64,000 nucleotides of DNA from Microbacterium arabinogalactanolyticum (GCF_030268005.1 NZ_BRZC01000004.1:496001-560000); one strand, 5' to 3'. Counted from the first letter of the stretch, positions 1 through 8,193 are shown. Program-made: numbers and translations. The notes: generated by a model not told the origin, from the sequence alone.

Positions 1-83
1 AACACGTGGATTCCCGATTCCTGGCGCTGCCCCTCAGCCGCCCCCTGCTGCCTGAGCAGGAAGAAGTCGCCCGCCTCCGTCAT
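1..83 (-). CDS. Unidentified reading frame, N-terminus only, cut by the window edge
   Basis: An ATG at 83 on the minus strand opens a frame with no stop for its 27 visible codons (MTEAGDFFLLRQQG...). It starts 27 bases after the rseP stop codon. A GGGGG run four bases before the ATG could serve as ribosome binding site, so it may be the next gene of an rseP operon. The visible residues match nothing I recognise; they do not look like the start of IspG, which often follows rseP. It could also be a chance open frame in GC-rich DNA. Confidence 0.35.
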   Translation of the reverse strand, partial: MTEAGDFFLLRQQGAAEGQRQESGIHV

Positions 84-110
84 GAGTCCCCCTCACGGAG
101 ACCCTATCGG

Positions 111-1430
111 TCAGCCCCCGAGCAGGTTCATCGGCCTGATGATGTCGGCGATGATCAGCAGCGCCCCCATCGCGATCAGCAGCACGGCGACCACGACCGT
201 GACGGGCACCAGGCGCGTCGCATCCACGGGCGCGGGTTCGGGGCGTCCGGTGACCTTCGCCCACAGGCGCTTGATCCCCTCCCACAGCGCGACCACGATG
301 TGCCCGCCGTCCAGCGGCAGCAGCGGGATGAGGTTGAACACGAAGAGCGCGACGTTCAGCGCCGCGAGCAGGTTCAGCAGCACCGCGAGGCGGTCGAGCA
401 CCGGAGCGTTCGTCGCCGCCACCTCACCGGCGATGCGCCCGACGCCGACGACGCTGAGAGGGCCGTTCGGGTCGCGCTGCGATCCGGTGATCAGCGACTC
501 GCCGACGTTCCAGAGCTTCTGCGGCAGCTGGATGATCAGGTTCGTCACTCCGCCGACCTGCTGCCAGGTCATCTGGGCGCCGGTCCAGATCGGCTGGTGC
601 GCGTACTCCAGCTGCGCCGTGATGCCCGCGTAGCCCACGCTGTGGGTGACGGGCTTGCCGCCCTTGTCGGTGACGGGCCGGCCCTGGGCATCCGTCTGCT
701 GACGCTGAGCTGCGACCGGGGTCAGCTGCAGTGTGACGTCCTCGCCATTCCGCTCGACCACCACGTCGAGGGTGCGTCCGGGAGAATCCTGGATGATCTG
801 CGACGCGGCCGCGAAGGTGGCGACGGGTTCGCCGTCCATGCTGACCAGACGGTCACCGGGCTCGAACCCGGCCTCCGCGGCGGGCGCGGCGGGGTCGTCC
901 GCGGCACAGGTCTGCTGCTTCGCCGCCGTCGCGGGGATCATGCACTCGCTGACCGCGGCGACCGTCGTGCTGGCCTGCTGGATGCCGATGCCGGATGCCA
1001 TGAGCGTGAAGAGCAGCACCGCCAGGACCAGGTTCATGACGGGCCCGCCGAGCATGACGATCACGCGCTTCCACACCGGCAGGCGGTAGAAGACGCGCTC
1101 CTCCTCGCCCTCGGCGATCGTCTCGTCGTTGGCCGTGCGGGCGTCCTGAACCAGGGCGGCGAACACGCCCTTCGCCGGTCCGGTCTTCGTCGAGGGCGGG
1201 TACATGCCGGACATCGAGATGAATCCGCCGACGGGGAGCGCTTTGAAACCGTATTCGGTCTCACCGATCCGCTTGGACCACAGCCGCGGCCCGAAGCCGA
1301 TCATGTACTGGCCCACGCGCACGCCGAACAGCTTCGCGGGCACCAGATGGCCCACCTCGTGCAGCCCGATCGACACGCCGAGACCGACGAGCATGAACAG
1401 GATGCCGCCCAGATACAGCAGGATCTCCAC
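111..1430 (-). CDS. rseP: Site-2 intramembrane metalloprotease RseP (M50 family)
   Basis: Zinc protease of 439 residues that cuts transmembrane anti-sigma factors or signal-peptide remnants within the membrane. The first membrane helix carries the zinc motif HEVGH at residues 24-28. A periplasmic-side PDZ region (around residues 190-300, including GFEPGDRLVSMDG) follows, and the C-terminal membrane part holds the second active-site motif in NLIPLLPLDGGH. Four hydrophobic segments fit the family. The start is a GTG that begins exactly six bases after a TAGCGT hexamer, which suggests leaderless translation. rseP is usually next to dxr; here dxr lies 3.2 kb upstream, beyond three plus-strand genes. 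Confidence 0.96.
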   Translation of the reverse strand: MEILLYLGGILFMLVGLGVSIGLHEVGHLVPAKLFGVRVGQYMIGFGPRLWSKRIGETEYGFKALPVGGFISMSGMYPPSTKTGPAKGVFAALVQDARTANDETIAEGEEERVFYRLPVWKRVIVMLGGPVMNLVLAVLLFTLMASGIGIQQASTTVAAVSECMIPATAAKQQTCAADDPAAPAAEAGFEPGDRLVSMDGEPVATFAAASQIIQDSPGRTLDVVVERNGEDVTLQLTPVAAQRQQTDAQGRPVTDKGGKPVTHSVGYAGITAQLEYAHQPIWTGAQMTWQQVGGVTNLIIQLPQKLWNVGESLITGSQRDPNGPLSVVGVGRIAGEVAATNAPVLDRLAVLLNLLAALNVALFVFNLIPLLPLDGGHIVVALWEGIKRLWAKVTGRPEPAPVDATRLVPVTVVVAVLLIAMGALLIIADIIRPMNLLGG

Positions 1431-1436
1431 CCGACC

Positions 1437-1442
1437 ACGCTA
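1437..1442 (-). promoter_or_regulatory. Putative -10 hexamer for leaderless rseP
   Basis: TAGCGT on the minus strand, then six bases, then the GTG start of rseP. It fits TAnnnT-N6-start, seen at ten other genes in this window. Confidence 0.55.
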
Positions 1443-1488
1443 GTGCCCCGCACCGAGGAATCCGCTGTGCCGTCGCTATGCATCCGGC

Positions 1489-1494
1489 TAGGCT
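1489..1494 (+). promoter_or_regulatory. Putative -10 hexamer for the leaderless membrane-protein gene at 1501
   Basis: TAGGCT, six-base spacer, then GTG at 1501. No Shine-Dalgarno sequence fits in the spacer. Transcription would start at or next to the start codon, back to back with the rseP promoter. Confidence 0.55.
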
Positions 1495-1500
1495 GAAGAC

Positions 1501-2085
1501 GTGACGATCCGCCAGCTGCGCCTCTTCCGCGGCGCAGTGGCCTCTTCCGTCGCGACGATCCTCGCCGCGGTGTCGCACACCGTCGGCGGCGGCACCGCAC
1601 CGCACCCGCTGCTGATCCTCACCGTGGCGGTGCTCCTCTCGCCGCTGGCCGCTCTCCTGGTGGGCACGCGGATCCGGCTGTCGGGGCTCATCGGAGCCGT
1701 GCTCTCGACGCAGTTCGTCTTCCATGCGCTGTTCGAGCTGACCGGCGGCATCGCCCCGACGGGCCTCGTGGGCGGGCACCAGCACGGCCCGATCGTTCTC
1801 GAGCTCGCCCCTGGAACGCATCCCGACCTGCTCTCATCGTCCCCCGGCATGCTGCTCGCCCACCTGCTGGCAGCCCTCGTCACCACGCTGCTGCTCTGGC
1901 GCGGCGAACTGCTGGTCCGCACGATCGCACGCTGGGTGCGCACCCTGCTGCGCCTCCCGCAGACCGCTCCGGCGCATCCGGTGGCGGCGCCGGCGACCGT
2001 CACGCGCACCCAGGCTCCCCTCCTCGATCGGCTGCTGGCCGACTGCGCCTGGCGGCGCGGCCCTCCTGCGTCAGCGCTCAGCTGA
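1501..2085 (+). CDS. Small integral membrane protein next to ycnI, function unknown
   Basis: Protein of 194 residues with several hydrophobic stretches (about residues 10-28, 37-56, 62-80 and 115-135), so probably four membrane spans. The C-terminal 50 residues are basic and soluble-looking. I recognise no enzyme motif. It diverges from rseP and precedes a YcnI-type gene on the same strand after 152 bases. Paired membrane proteins near YcnI are common in actinobacteria, so a role in copper handling is possible, but that rests on context only. The GTG start fits the leaderless pattern. Confidence 0.8.
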   Translation: MTIRQLRLFRGAVASSVATILAAVSHTVGGGTAPHPLLILTVAVLLSPLAALLVGTRIRLSGLIGAVLSTQFVFHALFELTGGIAPTGLVGGHQHGPIVLELAPGTHPDLLSSSPGMLLAHLLAALVTTLLLWRGELLVRTIARWVRTLLRLPQTAPAHPVAAPATVTRTQAPLLDRLLADCAWRRGPPASALS

Positions 2086-2166
2086 TCCTCCGGGGCGTCC
2101 AGCCCGTCATCGCCGTCCGGCCACCCGGACCGCGTCCCGCCGATCGCGCCTCGCGACGGCATCCGT

Positions 2167-2184
2167 CCGCGCGCTTCCGCGCGG
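2167..2184 (+). terminator. Hairpin between the membrane-protein gene and ycnI
   Basis: Perfect 7-bp stem CCGCGCG / CGCGCGG around the loop CTTC, 82 bases after the upstream stop and 54 before the ycnI start. There is no U tract. It may be a weak terminator or a leader structure. Confidence 0.4.
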
Positions 2185-2237
2185 AGCATCTTCTCGCTGC
2201 GCGCGTGCGCGGCGTCTCATCCATGAAGGACGAATCC

Positions 2238-2933
2238 ATGTCTCATACCCTCCGTCGCGGCGGCATCGCCGCGGCCGCCCTCGCCCTGTTCCTCGTCGCA
2301 GCACCCACCGCGGCCTCCGCGCACGTGGGCGTCTCACCGGACCGGATCCCGGCCGGCCAGGTCACGCCGCTGACCTTCTCGTTCAGCCACGGCTGCGGCG
2401 AGTCCCCGACCACGTCGCTGCGCGTCACGATGCCGAAGGGCATCGGCAGCGCCTGGCCGGCGTTCGACGGCGATTGGGCGGCAGACGTCGAGAAGGATGC
2501 GGGCGGGGCGATCACCGCCGTGACGTTCACCGCCGCGCAGCCCGTGCCGGTCGATCTGCGCGGTTCGGTGGAGCTGGCCGTGATCACGGACAAGAACGCC
2601 GCCGACGAACTGGTGTTCCCCGTCGAGCAGCGCTGCGTCTCCGGGACGAACGAGTGGACCCAGGTGGCGAAGGACGGCGAGAACGCCCACGATCTGGACT
2701 CGCCGGCTCCCGTCGTCGCGCTCACCGCGGCCGACGCCTCAGGCGACCACGGTCAGCAGGGCGCGCACGGTCAGCAGGGCGCGCACGGTCAGCACACGGC
2801 CGCTCCGGAGGCATCGTCGTCGAGCTCCGAGCAGCCGGCGGCGATCCTGCCGATGCTCCTGGGCGGCGGCGGACTGGTCCTCGCCGTTGTGGCGCTCCTG
2901 GTGTCGATCCGCGGCTCCCGTCGGCGCGCATAG
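2238..2933 (+). CDS. ycnI: YcnI family (DUF1775) exported copper-associated protein
   Basis: Exported protein of 231 residues with an N-terminal signal peptide, cut after ...TAASA. The mature protein then begins with histidine (AHVGVSP), as in YcnI, where this residue takes part in copper binding. The DUF1775 core follows (RIPAGQVTPLTFSFSHGCGES...). After it come a His/Gln-rich linker of hexapeptide repeats (HGQQGA), a Ser-rich spacer and a C-terminal membrane helix with a basic tail (GSRRRA), so it is probably tethered outside the membrane. I chose the ATG at 2238 because AAGGA lies seven bases upstream; two earlier in-frame starts lack this. A role in copper acquisition or buffering is inferred from the family. 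Confidence 0.9.
   Translation: MSHTLRRGGIAAAALALFLVAAPTAASAHVGVSPDRIPAGQVTPLTFSFSHGCGESPTTSLRVTMPKGIGSAWPAFDGDWAADVEKDAGGAITAVTFTAAQPVPVDLRGSVELAVITDKNAADELVFPVEQRCVSGTNEWTQVAKDGENAHDLDSPAPVVALTAADASGDHGQQGAHGQQGAHGQHTAAPEASSSSSEQPAAILPMLLGGGGLVLAVVALLVSIRGSRRRA
2751..2794 (+). repeat. In-frame 18-bp tandem repeat inside ycnI
   Basis: GGTCAGCAGGGCGCGCAC occurs twice without change (2751-2768 and 2769-2786), followed by the first eight bases of a third copy. It encodes a His/Gln-rich hexapeptide repeat in the linker before the membrane anchor. Such repeats can change copy number by slippage. Confidence 0.9.
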
Positions 2934-2944
2934 CGCACCCTGTC

Positions 2945-2974
2945 GGAGGCGTCCGGCGCACGCCGGGCGCCTCC
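2945..2974 (+). terminator. Terminator-like hairpin after ycnI
   Basis: Stem of 14 pairs with one G-T pair: GGAGGCG at 2945 pairs with CGCCTCC ending at 2974, and an inner CCGGCG/CGCCGG closes a two-base loop. It lies 12 bases after the ycnI stop. There is no clear U run, as is common in high-GC actinobacteria. Confidence 0.65.
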
Positions 2975-3018
2975 AATCCGCAGGATCCCTCCGCTGTGCG
3001 TGAGATCATGGAGACGCT

Positions 3019-4638
3019 ATGACCACTCAGCCCTCACTGCCGCCCGTGCTCCGCCCCGCCGACCCACCCCGTCGCGCGCTGGCCGAGCTCGCAGACCGCT
3101 TCGCAACGGAGGTCCGCGGTGATCTCGCGGGCGTTCAGCTCAGCGGCATCACCCTCGCCACCGCCGACCTCCGCGCCGGGGAGGCCTTCGTCGCCATCCA
3201 GGGCGTGAACCGCCACGGTGCCGAGTTCGCGCAGACCGCCGCCGATCAGGGCGCAGTCGCGGTCATCACGGACGCCGCGGGCGCCGACATCGCGGCATCA
3301 GCGGGTCTGCCGATCGTGATAGTCGACGATCCCCGCGGCGTGCTGGGCGAGCTGAGCGCGTGGGTGTACGGCACCGGAGCATCGGACCCGCTGCCGCTGC
3401 TGTTCGGCACCACGGGCACCAACGGCAAGACCAGCGTCTCGCACCTGCTGCAGGGCATCTTCGACCAGCTGGGCGTCGTCTCGGGCCTCTCCTCCACCGC
3501 GGAGCGGCACATCGCCGGTGAGGTCATCGTCTCCCGGCTCACCACCCCCGAGGCATCCGAGATGCACGCCCTCCTGGCGCTGATGCGGGAGCGGAACGTC
3601 GAGGCCGTCGCCGTGGAGGTGAGTGCGCAGGCCCTCTCCCGCCACCGCGTCGACGGGATCGTGTTCGACGTCGCCGGCTTCACGAACCTCTCGCACGACC
3701 ACCTCGACGACTACGCCGACATGGAGGAGTACTTCCAGGCGAAGCTGCCGCTGTTCACGCCCGAGCGCGCCCGCCGCGGCGTGATCAGCCTGGACTCGGC
3801 GTACAGCCCCCGCGTCGTCGAAGCAGCGAGCATCCCTGTCGTCACCGTCGGGACACCGTCGATCGCCGCCGACCCGGATGCCGCCGCAGCGGCCGACTGG
3901 GTCGTGACCATCGACGACGAACGGCAGGCGGGCACGGTGTTCACGCTCACCGGACGCGACGGACGCACGCTGACGACCATGGTGCCGGTGATCGGCCAGC
4001 ACATGGCCGCCAACGCCGGACTCGCGATCGTCATGCTGCTCGAGGCCGGATACGAGTGGGACCGCATCACCGCGGCGTTCGAGCGCGACGGCCAGATCCT
4101 GGCGTACCTCCCCGGTCGCACCCAGTTCATCTCCGGCGAGACCGGCCCCGCCGTGTACGTCGACTTCGGCCACTCCCCGGACGCCTTCGAGAAGACCCTC
4201 GCCGCGGTCCGCCGGGTCACGCCGGGCAAGGTGCTGATGCTGTTCGGCGCCGACGGCGACCGCGACGCCACCAAGCGCTACGACATGGCCCGCACGGCCG
4301 TCGAGGGCAGCGACATCCTGGTCGTCACCGACCATCACCCGCGCTTCGAGGACCCGGACTCCATCCGCGCGACCCTCGTCGCCGGAGCACGCAAGGCGCG
4401 ACCGGATGCCGAGATCCACGAGTTCTCCCCGCCGGAGAAGGCGATCGTGGCGGCCGTCGGCATGGTCGGCGAAGGCGACGCGATCCTGTGGGCCGGTCCC
4501 GGCCACCAGGACTACCGCGACATCCGCGGCGTCCGCACCCCGTACTCGGCACGCGAACTCGCCCGGCGCGCGCTCATCGCCGCCGGCTGGCCCGCCCCCG
4601 ACTCGCACTGGCCCGTCCCCTACGACGACCGGGTCTGA
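3019..4638 (+). CDS. MurE-like Mur ligase (UDP-MurNAc dipeptide : amino acid ligase family)
   Basis: ATP-dependent ligase of 539 residues. All three MurE domains are visible: the N-terminal UDP-substrate domain, a central ATPase with P-loop GTTGTNGKTS (about residues 129-138) and the Mur motif TNLSHDHLDDY, and a C-terminal domain with DFGHSPDAFEKT (about 381) and GADGDRD. The amino-acid recognition site that reads DNPR in diaminopimelate enzymes reads HHPR here (in DHHPRFEDP, about residue 440), so the substrate is uncertain. Lysine, ornithine or diaminobutyrate are options given the varied peptidoglycan of this family. The gene stands apart from a cell-division cluster and may be a second MurE. 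GGAG lies five bases before the ATG. Confidence 0.85.
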   Translation: MTTQPSLPPVLRPADPPRRALAELADRFATEVRGDLAGVQLSGITLATADLRAGEAFVAIQGVNRHGAEFAQTAADQGAVAVITDAAGADIAASAGLPIVIVDDPRGVLGELSAWVYGTGASDPLPLLFGTTGTNGKTSVSHLLQGIFDQLGVVSGLSSTAERHIAGEVIVSRLTTPEASEMHALLALMRERNVEAVAVEVSAQALSRHRVDGIVFDVAGFTNLSHDHLDDYADMEEYFQAKLPLFTPERARRGVISLDSAYSPRVVEAASIPVVTVGTPSIAADPDAAAAADWVVTIDDERQAGTVFTLTGRDGRTLTTMVPVIGQHMAANAGLAIVMLLEAGYEWDRITAAFERDGQILAYLPGRTQFISGETGPAVYVDFGHSPDAFEKTLAAVRRVTPGKVLMLFGADGDRDATKRYDMARTAVEGSDILVVTDHHPRFEDPDSIRATLVAGARKARPDAEIHEFSPPEKAIVAAVGMVGEGDAILWAGPGHQDYRDIRGVRTPYSARELARRALIAAGWPAPDSHWPVPYDDRV

Positions 4639-4671
4639 CCGGGGACAGCCCTCGCGACGGGGGTTCGCGCC

Positions 4672-5754
4672 TCAGGCGGAGGCGATCAGCGCATCCGCCT
4701 TGGCGCGCGCCCACGTCTCGGCCTCGGCCAGCGTCTCGAGCGTGAGGTCGTCCGGCGCGTCGTGCGCCTCGATGACGCGCTCGATCGTGTCGACGATGCC
4801 GAGGAACGGCAACCGGCCCTCGTGGAAGGCGTCCACGGCCTGCTCGTTGGCGGCGTTGTAGACCGCGGGGAACGTGCCGCCCGCGCGGCCGACGGACTTC
4901 GCCAGGCCGACCGACGGGAACGCCTCGCCGTCGAGGGGTTCGAACGTCCAGCTGGTCGCCTGCCGCCAGTCCAGCGGCTTGCCCACCCCGCCGACGCGGT
5001 TCGGCCAGTCCAGCCCCAGCGAGATCGGCAGACGCATGTCCGGGGGCGACGCCTGAGCGATCGTGGAGCCGTCGACGAACTCGACCATCGAGTGCACGAT
5101 CGACTGCGGGTGCACGACCACCTCGATGTCGTCATACTGCACGTCGAAGAGCAGGTGCGCCTCGATGACCTCCAGGCCCTTGTTGACGAGGGTGGCGGAG
5201 TTGGTCGTGACCATCCGCCCCATGTCCCAGGTCGGGTGCGCCAGGGCCTCCGCGGGCGTCACGTCGCCGAGCTCGGCCCTGGTGCGGCCTCGGAAGGGCC
5301 CGCCGGATGCTGTGACGATCAGCCGCCGCACCTCCGCGGCGGTGCCCGATCGCAGCGCCTGCGCGATCGCCGAGTGCTCCGAGTCGACCGGGACGATCTG
5401 GTCCCGCTCCGCGGCGGCGCGCACGAGCGCGCCGCCGACGATGAGTGATTCCTTGTTGGCCAGGGCGAGGGTCCGCCCGGCCTTCAGCGCGGCCAGTGTC
5501 GGCCCGAGCCCGATGGAGCCTGTGATGGCGTTGAGCACGACATCCGCCTCCACGTCGCGGACGAGCTGCTCCGACTCTGCCGCGCCGAGCGCCGTGTGCT
5601 CGAGGCGGAACTCCGCGGCCTGACGGGCCATCATCTCCGCGTTCGACCCCGCCGAGATCCCGACCAGTTCGAAACGGCGGGGATTGGCGCGGATCACATC
5701 CAGGGCCTGCGTGCCGATGGAGCCGGTGGAGCCGAGGACGATGATGCGACGCAT
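4672..5754 (-). CDS. dxr: 1-deoxy-D-xylulose 5-phosphate reductoisomerase
   Basis: Second enzyme of the MEP isoprenoid pathway, making 2-C-methyl-D-erythritol 4-phosphate from DXP with NADPH and a divalent metal. The 360-residue length is normal. The NADPH-binding loop GSTGSIG is at residues 8-14, and the metal/substrate region shows [14 protein letters not shown], and TASGGPFRG with the HPTWDMG motif. The ATG follows a TAGGCT hexamer by six bases, so it is probably leaderless. It converges with the MurE-like gene (33-base gap) and lies downstream of the FKBP gene behind a strong hairpin. Confidence 0.97.
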   Translation of the reverse strand: MRRIIVLGSTGSIGTQALDVIRANPRRFELVGISAGSNAEMMARQAAEFRLEHTALGAAESEQLVRDVEADVVLNAITGSIGLGPTLAALKAGRTLALANKESLIVGGALVRAAAERDQIVPVDSEHSAIAQALRSGTAAEVRRLIVTASGGPFRGRTRAELGDVTPAEALAHPTWDMGRMVTTNSATLVNKGLEVIEAHLLFDVQYDDIEVVVHPQSIVHSMVEFVDGSTIAQASPPDMRLPISLGLDWPNRVGGVGKPLDWRQATSWTFEPLDGEAFPSVGLAKSVGRAGGTFPAVYNAANEQAVDAFHEGRLPFLGIVDTIERVIEAHDAPDDLTLETLAEAETWARAKADALIASA

Positions 5755-5760
5755 GCCGCC

Positions 5761-5766
5761 AGCCTA
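5761..5766 (-). promoter_or_regulatory. Putative -10 hexamer for leaderless dxr
   Basis: TAGGCT on the minus strand, six bases before the dxr ATG. It lies between the upstream terminator and the gene, so dxr has its own promoter. Confidence 0.6.
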
Positions 5767-5771
5767 TGCGA

Positions 5772-5809
5772 GAGTGCGCCGGCCCTGCAGGAGCGGGGCC
5801 GGCGCACTC
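5772..5809 (-). terminator. Strong hairpin terminator between the FKBP gene and dxr
   Basis: Perfect 14-bp stem GAGTGCGCCGGCCC / GGGCCGGCGCACTC with a ten-base loop, starting 16 bases after the FKBP stop. The stem is symmetrical and lacks a T tract. Confidence 0.75.
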
Positions 5810-5825
5810 ACGGTGGCGGGAATGC

Positions 5826-6818
5826 CTACTTGGCGGCGGGCGCGTGCTGCGTGGCCAGGATGTCGATCACGAACACGAGTGTCGAGTTCGCGGGGATCGA
5901 CCCCTGCTCCTTGTCGCCGTAGCCGAGCGCCGGCGGGATGACGACCAGCACCTGCGAGCCGACCTTCTGACCGGCCAGCGCCTGCACGAAACCGGGCACG
6001 TAGGTGTTGCCGGGGATGGAGATGGGTTCGCCGTTCTTCCACGAGGAGTCGAAGCTCTTGCCGTCGGCCCAGTTGACGCCGTAGTACTGCAGCAGAGTGG
6101 TGTCGCCGTCGGCGACCGCCTCGCCGTCGCCCTGCTTGAGCACCGACACCTTCAGCTCGGTGGGCGCGTCGGTCTTCGGGATCGAGATGCTGGGCTCGCC
6201 GTTCTTGGCCAGCTTGACCTCGGGCATACCGTCGACGGGCGCCTGCTCTTCGCCCCACGCCGCCGTCGGGACGGTGCCGAGCACATCGACGATGTAGATC
6301 TGGGACTCGGCGCCGTTGGAGCCGGTCGGGAACGCGACGGCCAGGCGCGAGCCGACCGTGGCGCAGCCGATCACCTGGGCGAGGGTGGGGTTCGCGAGCA
6401 CGTTCTGCGGCAGCATCTGCTCGGTGCCCGGGTAACCTGCGTCGCCGATGTGCTCGCCGGTGGTCGTGTTGAACGCGCTGAGGGCGTAGGAGACGAACTC
6501 GCCCTTCTTCACGGTCGCCCCGTCGCCCTTGGTGATCACCGTGCGCTGCAGTTTCTTGATGTCCTGCTTGAGCGTGAAGGTGGCCTTCGACGGCGTGCCG
6601 AACTGGCCGTCGACCTTGACGCCGTCGGAGATCGCACCCGGCTCAGCGGTCTGCGCGCAGACGTCGCCGCTCGTGGCGTCGGACGTCGAGGTCGGACTCG
6701 GCGACGCGCTGCCGGCGCAGCCGGCCAGAAGCAGCGCCGAGACGGCGATGGTGGACAGGAGGGCCAGGGGACGCAGGCGCAAGATGAGACCTCGGAATCG
6801 CTGATGTGAAGTGTCCAT
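5826..6818 (-). CDS. Exported FKBP-type peptidyl-prolyl isomerase lipoprotein
   Basis: Lipoprotein of 330 residues with a basic N-terminus, a hydrophobic helix and lipobox LLAG before Cys34. Two FKBP-like domains follow. The first (about residues 80-190) is degenerate. The second (about 210-325) has the usual FKBP features: VADGDTTLLQYYGVNWADGKSFDSSW, VPGFVQALAGQKVGS, PPALGYGD and a final VFVIDIL strand. It should speed proline isomerisation in proteins folding outside the membrane. It is monocistronic, with a hairpin behind it. Confidence 0.92.
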   Translation of the reverse strand: MDTSHQRFRGLILRLRPLALLSTIAVSALLLAGCAGSASPSPTSTSDATSGDVCAQTAEPGAISDGVKVDGQFGTPSKATFTLKQDIKKLQRTVITKGDGATVKKGEFVSYALSAFNTTTGEHIGDAGYPGTEQMLPQNVLANPTLAQVIGCATVGSRLAVAFPTGSNGAESQIYIVDVLGTVPTAAWGEEQAPVDGMPEVKLAKNGEPSISIPKTDAPTELKVSVLKQGDGEAVADGDTTLLQYYGVNWADGKSFDSSWKNGEPISIPGNTYVPGFVQALAGQKVGSQVLVVIPPALGYGDKEQGSIPANSTLVFVIDILATQHAPAAK

Positions 6819-6893
6819 CTTCGCGCATCCGGCTTTGCCGCGGCTGAACGAACACGCGTCGAGGACATTCCGTGACCGGAATGCGGCGCTCGA

Positions 6894-6899
6894 TAAACT
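6894..6899 (+). promoter_or_regulatory. Putative -10 hexamer for leaderless plsC
   Basis: TAAACT, six bases, then the ATG of plsC. The start has no ribosome binding site. Confidence 0.55.
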
Positions 6900-6905
6900 T
6901 CACGG

Positions 6906-7682
6906 ATGAGTTCTGAGCAGTCGGTCGGGTCCGAGCACGAACCGGAATCGCACACCCCCCGACATGCCGGATTCAAGTACGCGGTGGGTCGCATGGTGGC
7001 CACTCCCCTCGCCCGGATCGTGTACCGTCCCCACATCGAAGGGCGCGAGAACGTGCCGAAGCGCGGTGCGGTGATCCTGGCCAGCAACCACCTGTCGTTC
7101 ATCGACTCGATGGCGATCCCCGTCGCCGCCCCCCGCCCCGTGCACTTCCTCGCGAAGTCGAGCTACTTCGAGGGCACCGGTGTGAAGGGAGCGCTCTCGA
7201 GGGAGTTCTTCACTTCCGTCGGCGCCATCCCGGTGCGCCGCGGTGCCGGCCAGGCCGCGCTCGACGCCCTGGATCAGCAGCGTCAGCTGCTCGATCAGGG
7301 TCTCGCGGTGGCGCTCTACCCTGAGGGGACGCGGTCCACCGACGGCCGGCTGTACAAGGGCCGCACCGGAGTCGCCTTCCTCGCTCTGCAGACCGGTGCA
7401 CCCGTCGTGCCGGTCGGGCTGATCGGCACGGATCATGTGATGCCCGTGGGCGCGAAGATGCCGTCGGTCAAGGAGCGCATCACCGTGCGCTTCGGCCAGC
7501 CCATCGACGTGTCCAAGCACGGTCCCGCCACCAGCGGGAAGGCGCGCCGACTCGCGACCGACGAGATCATGGCCGCCATCCACGCGCTGAGCGAGCAGGA
7601 GCTCGCGGGCGTGTACAACGAGCCGCCGGCGCAGAGCCCGATCGAGAAGATCAAGCAGGCGCTGCCGCACGAGCGGCGCTGA
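6906..7682 (+). CDS. plsC: 1-acyl-sn-glycerol-3-phosphate acyltransferase (PlsC family)
   Basis: Membrane-associated acyltransferase of 258 residues that adds the second acyl chain in phosphatidate synthesis. The catalytic HX4D motif is His62 to Asp67 (NHLSFID), and the glycerophosphate-binding block PEGTRSTDG is near residues 139-147. A third block, GAPVVPVGLIG, follows. The C-terminus is a basic tail without further domains. It ends 13 bases before the stop of the convergent OsmC gene. The exact acyl acceptor cannot be read from sequence; related paralogues may act on other lysolipids. Confidence 0.93.
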   Translation: MSSEQSVGSEHEPESHTPRHAGFKYAVGRMVATPLARIVYRPHIEGRENVPKRGAVILASNHLSFIDSMAIPVAAPRPVHFLAKSSYFEGTGVKGALSREFFTSVGAIPVRRGAGQAALDALDQQRQLLDQGLAVALYPEGTRSTDGRLYKGRTGVAFLALQTGAPVVPVGLIGTDHVMPVGAKMPSVKERITVRFGQPIDVSKHGPATSGKARRLATDEIMAAIHALSEQELAGVYNEPPAQSPIEKIKQALPHERR

Positions 7683-7702
7683 CCCTTCGACGGTCTCAGG
7701 GG
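7683..7702. repeat. REP-like intergenic motif, copy 1
   Basis: CCCTTCGACGGTCTCAGGGG lies just after the plsC stop and covers the end of the OsmC gene. The same core, CCCTTCGACG-N2-CTCAGGG, recurs on the opposite strand near 41,245. Confidence 0.5.
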
Positions 7703-8193
7703 CCGGCAAGAGGGTCGACGGTCACCGTCGCCTCATGGCGGACCGGGAAGTTCACCGAGTTCGCGATGAAGCACCAGTCGTGCGCCTGGTGGTGAGCCTG
7801 CTCGGCGGCCTCGATCATGGACGCGTCCGCGACCGTCACCTGCGGATGCAGCACCACCTCGGCGAATGCTCCCCCGCCGCGGCCGTCCTCGCGCATGACC
7901 CCGGTCGCCTCATCGCGATACGAGGTGACGACGACCCCCGCCGTGACGCAGGCGTGCAGGTACGACAGCAGATGGCACTCGGCGAGCGCCGCGATCAGCA
8001 TGTCCTCGGGATTCCAGCGGCCGGGATCGCCGCGGAACGGACGGTCGGCGGAGGCGAGCAGGTCCGGTTTGCCGTCGATCGAGATCGTCACGTCGCGCGC
8101 GTAGTCCCGGTAGCCGCTCGTGCCGCTCCCGCGGTCGCCGGTCCAGGTGGCGGTGAGTGCGTAGCGGTGCTCGCCGAGCGGATGCTGTGCCAT
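7696..8193 (-). CDS. OsmC/Ohr family thiol peroxidase-like protein
   Basis: Protein of 165 residues with the OsmC fold. The peroxidatic cysteine sits in AECHLLSYLH after PEDMLIAAL, and a second cysteine lies about 60 residues later in AHDWCFIANS. The family reduces organic hydroperoxides with these two cysteines; the sequence does not separate OsmC from Ohr-like subgroups. The ATG at 8193 is preceded by AAGACT at six bases, a near match to the leaderless pattern. It converges with plsC. Confidence 0.92.
   Translation of the reverse strand: MAQHPLGEHRYALTATWTGDRGSGTSGYRDYARDVTISIDGKPDLLASADRPFRGDPGRWNPEDMLIAALAECHLLSYLHACVTAGVVVTSYRDEATGVMREDGRGGGAFAEVVLHPQVTVADASMIEAAEQAHHQAHDWCFIANSVNFPVRHEATVTVDPLAGP

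Noticed and set aside
6-1496. A 496-codon plus-strand frame opposite rseP
   Set aside because: rseP has HEVGH, PDZ and LDG motifs on the minus strand; the plus frame is His/Arg/Asp-rich with no recognisable domain.
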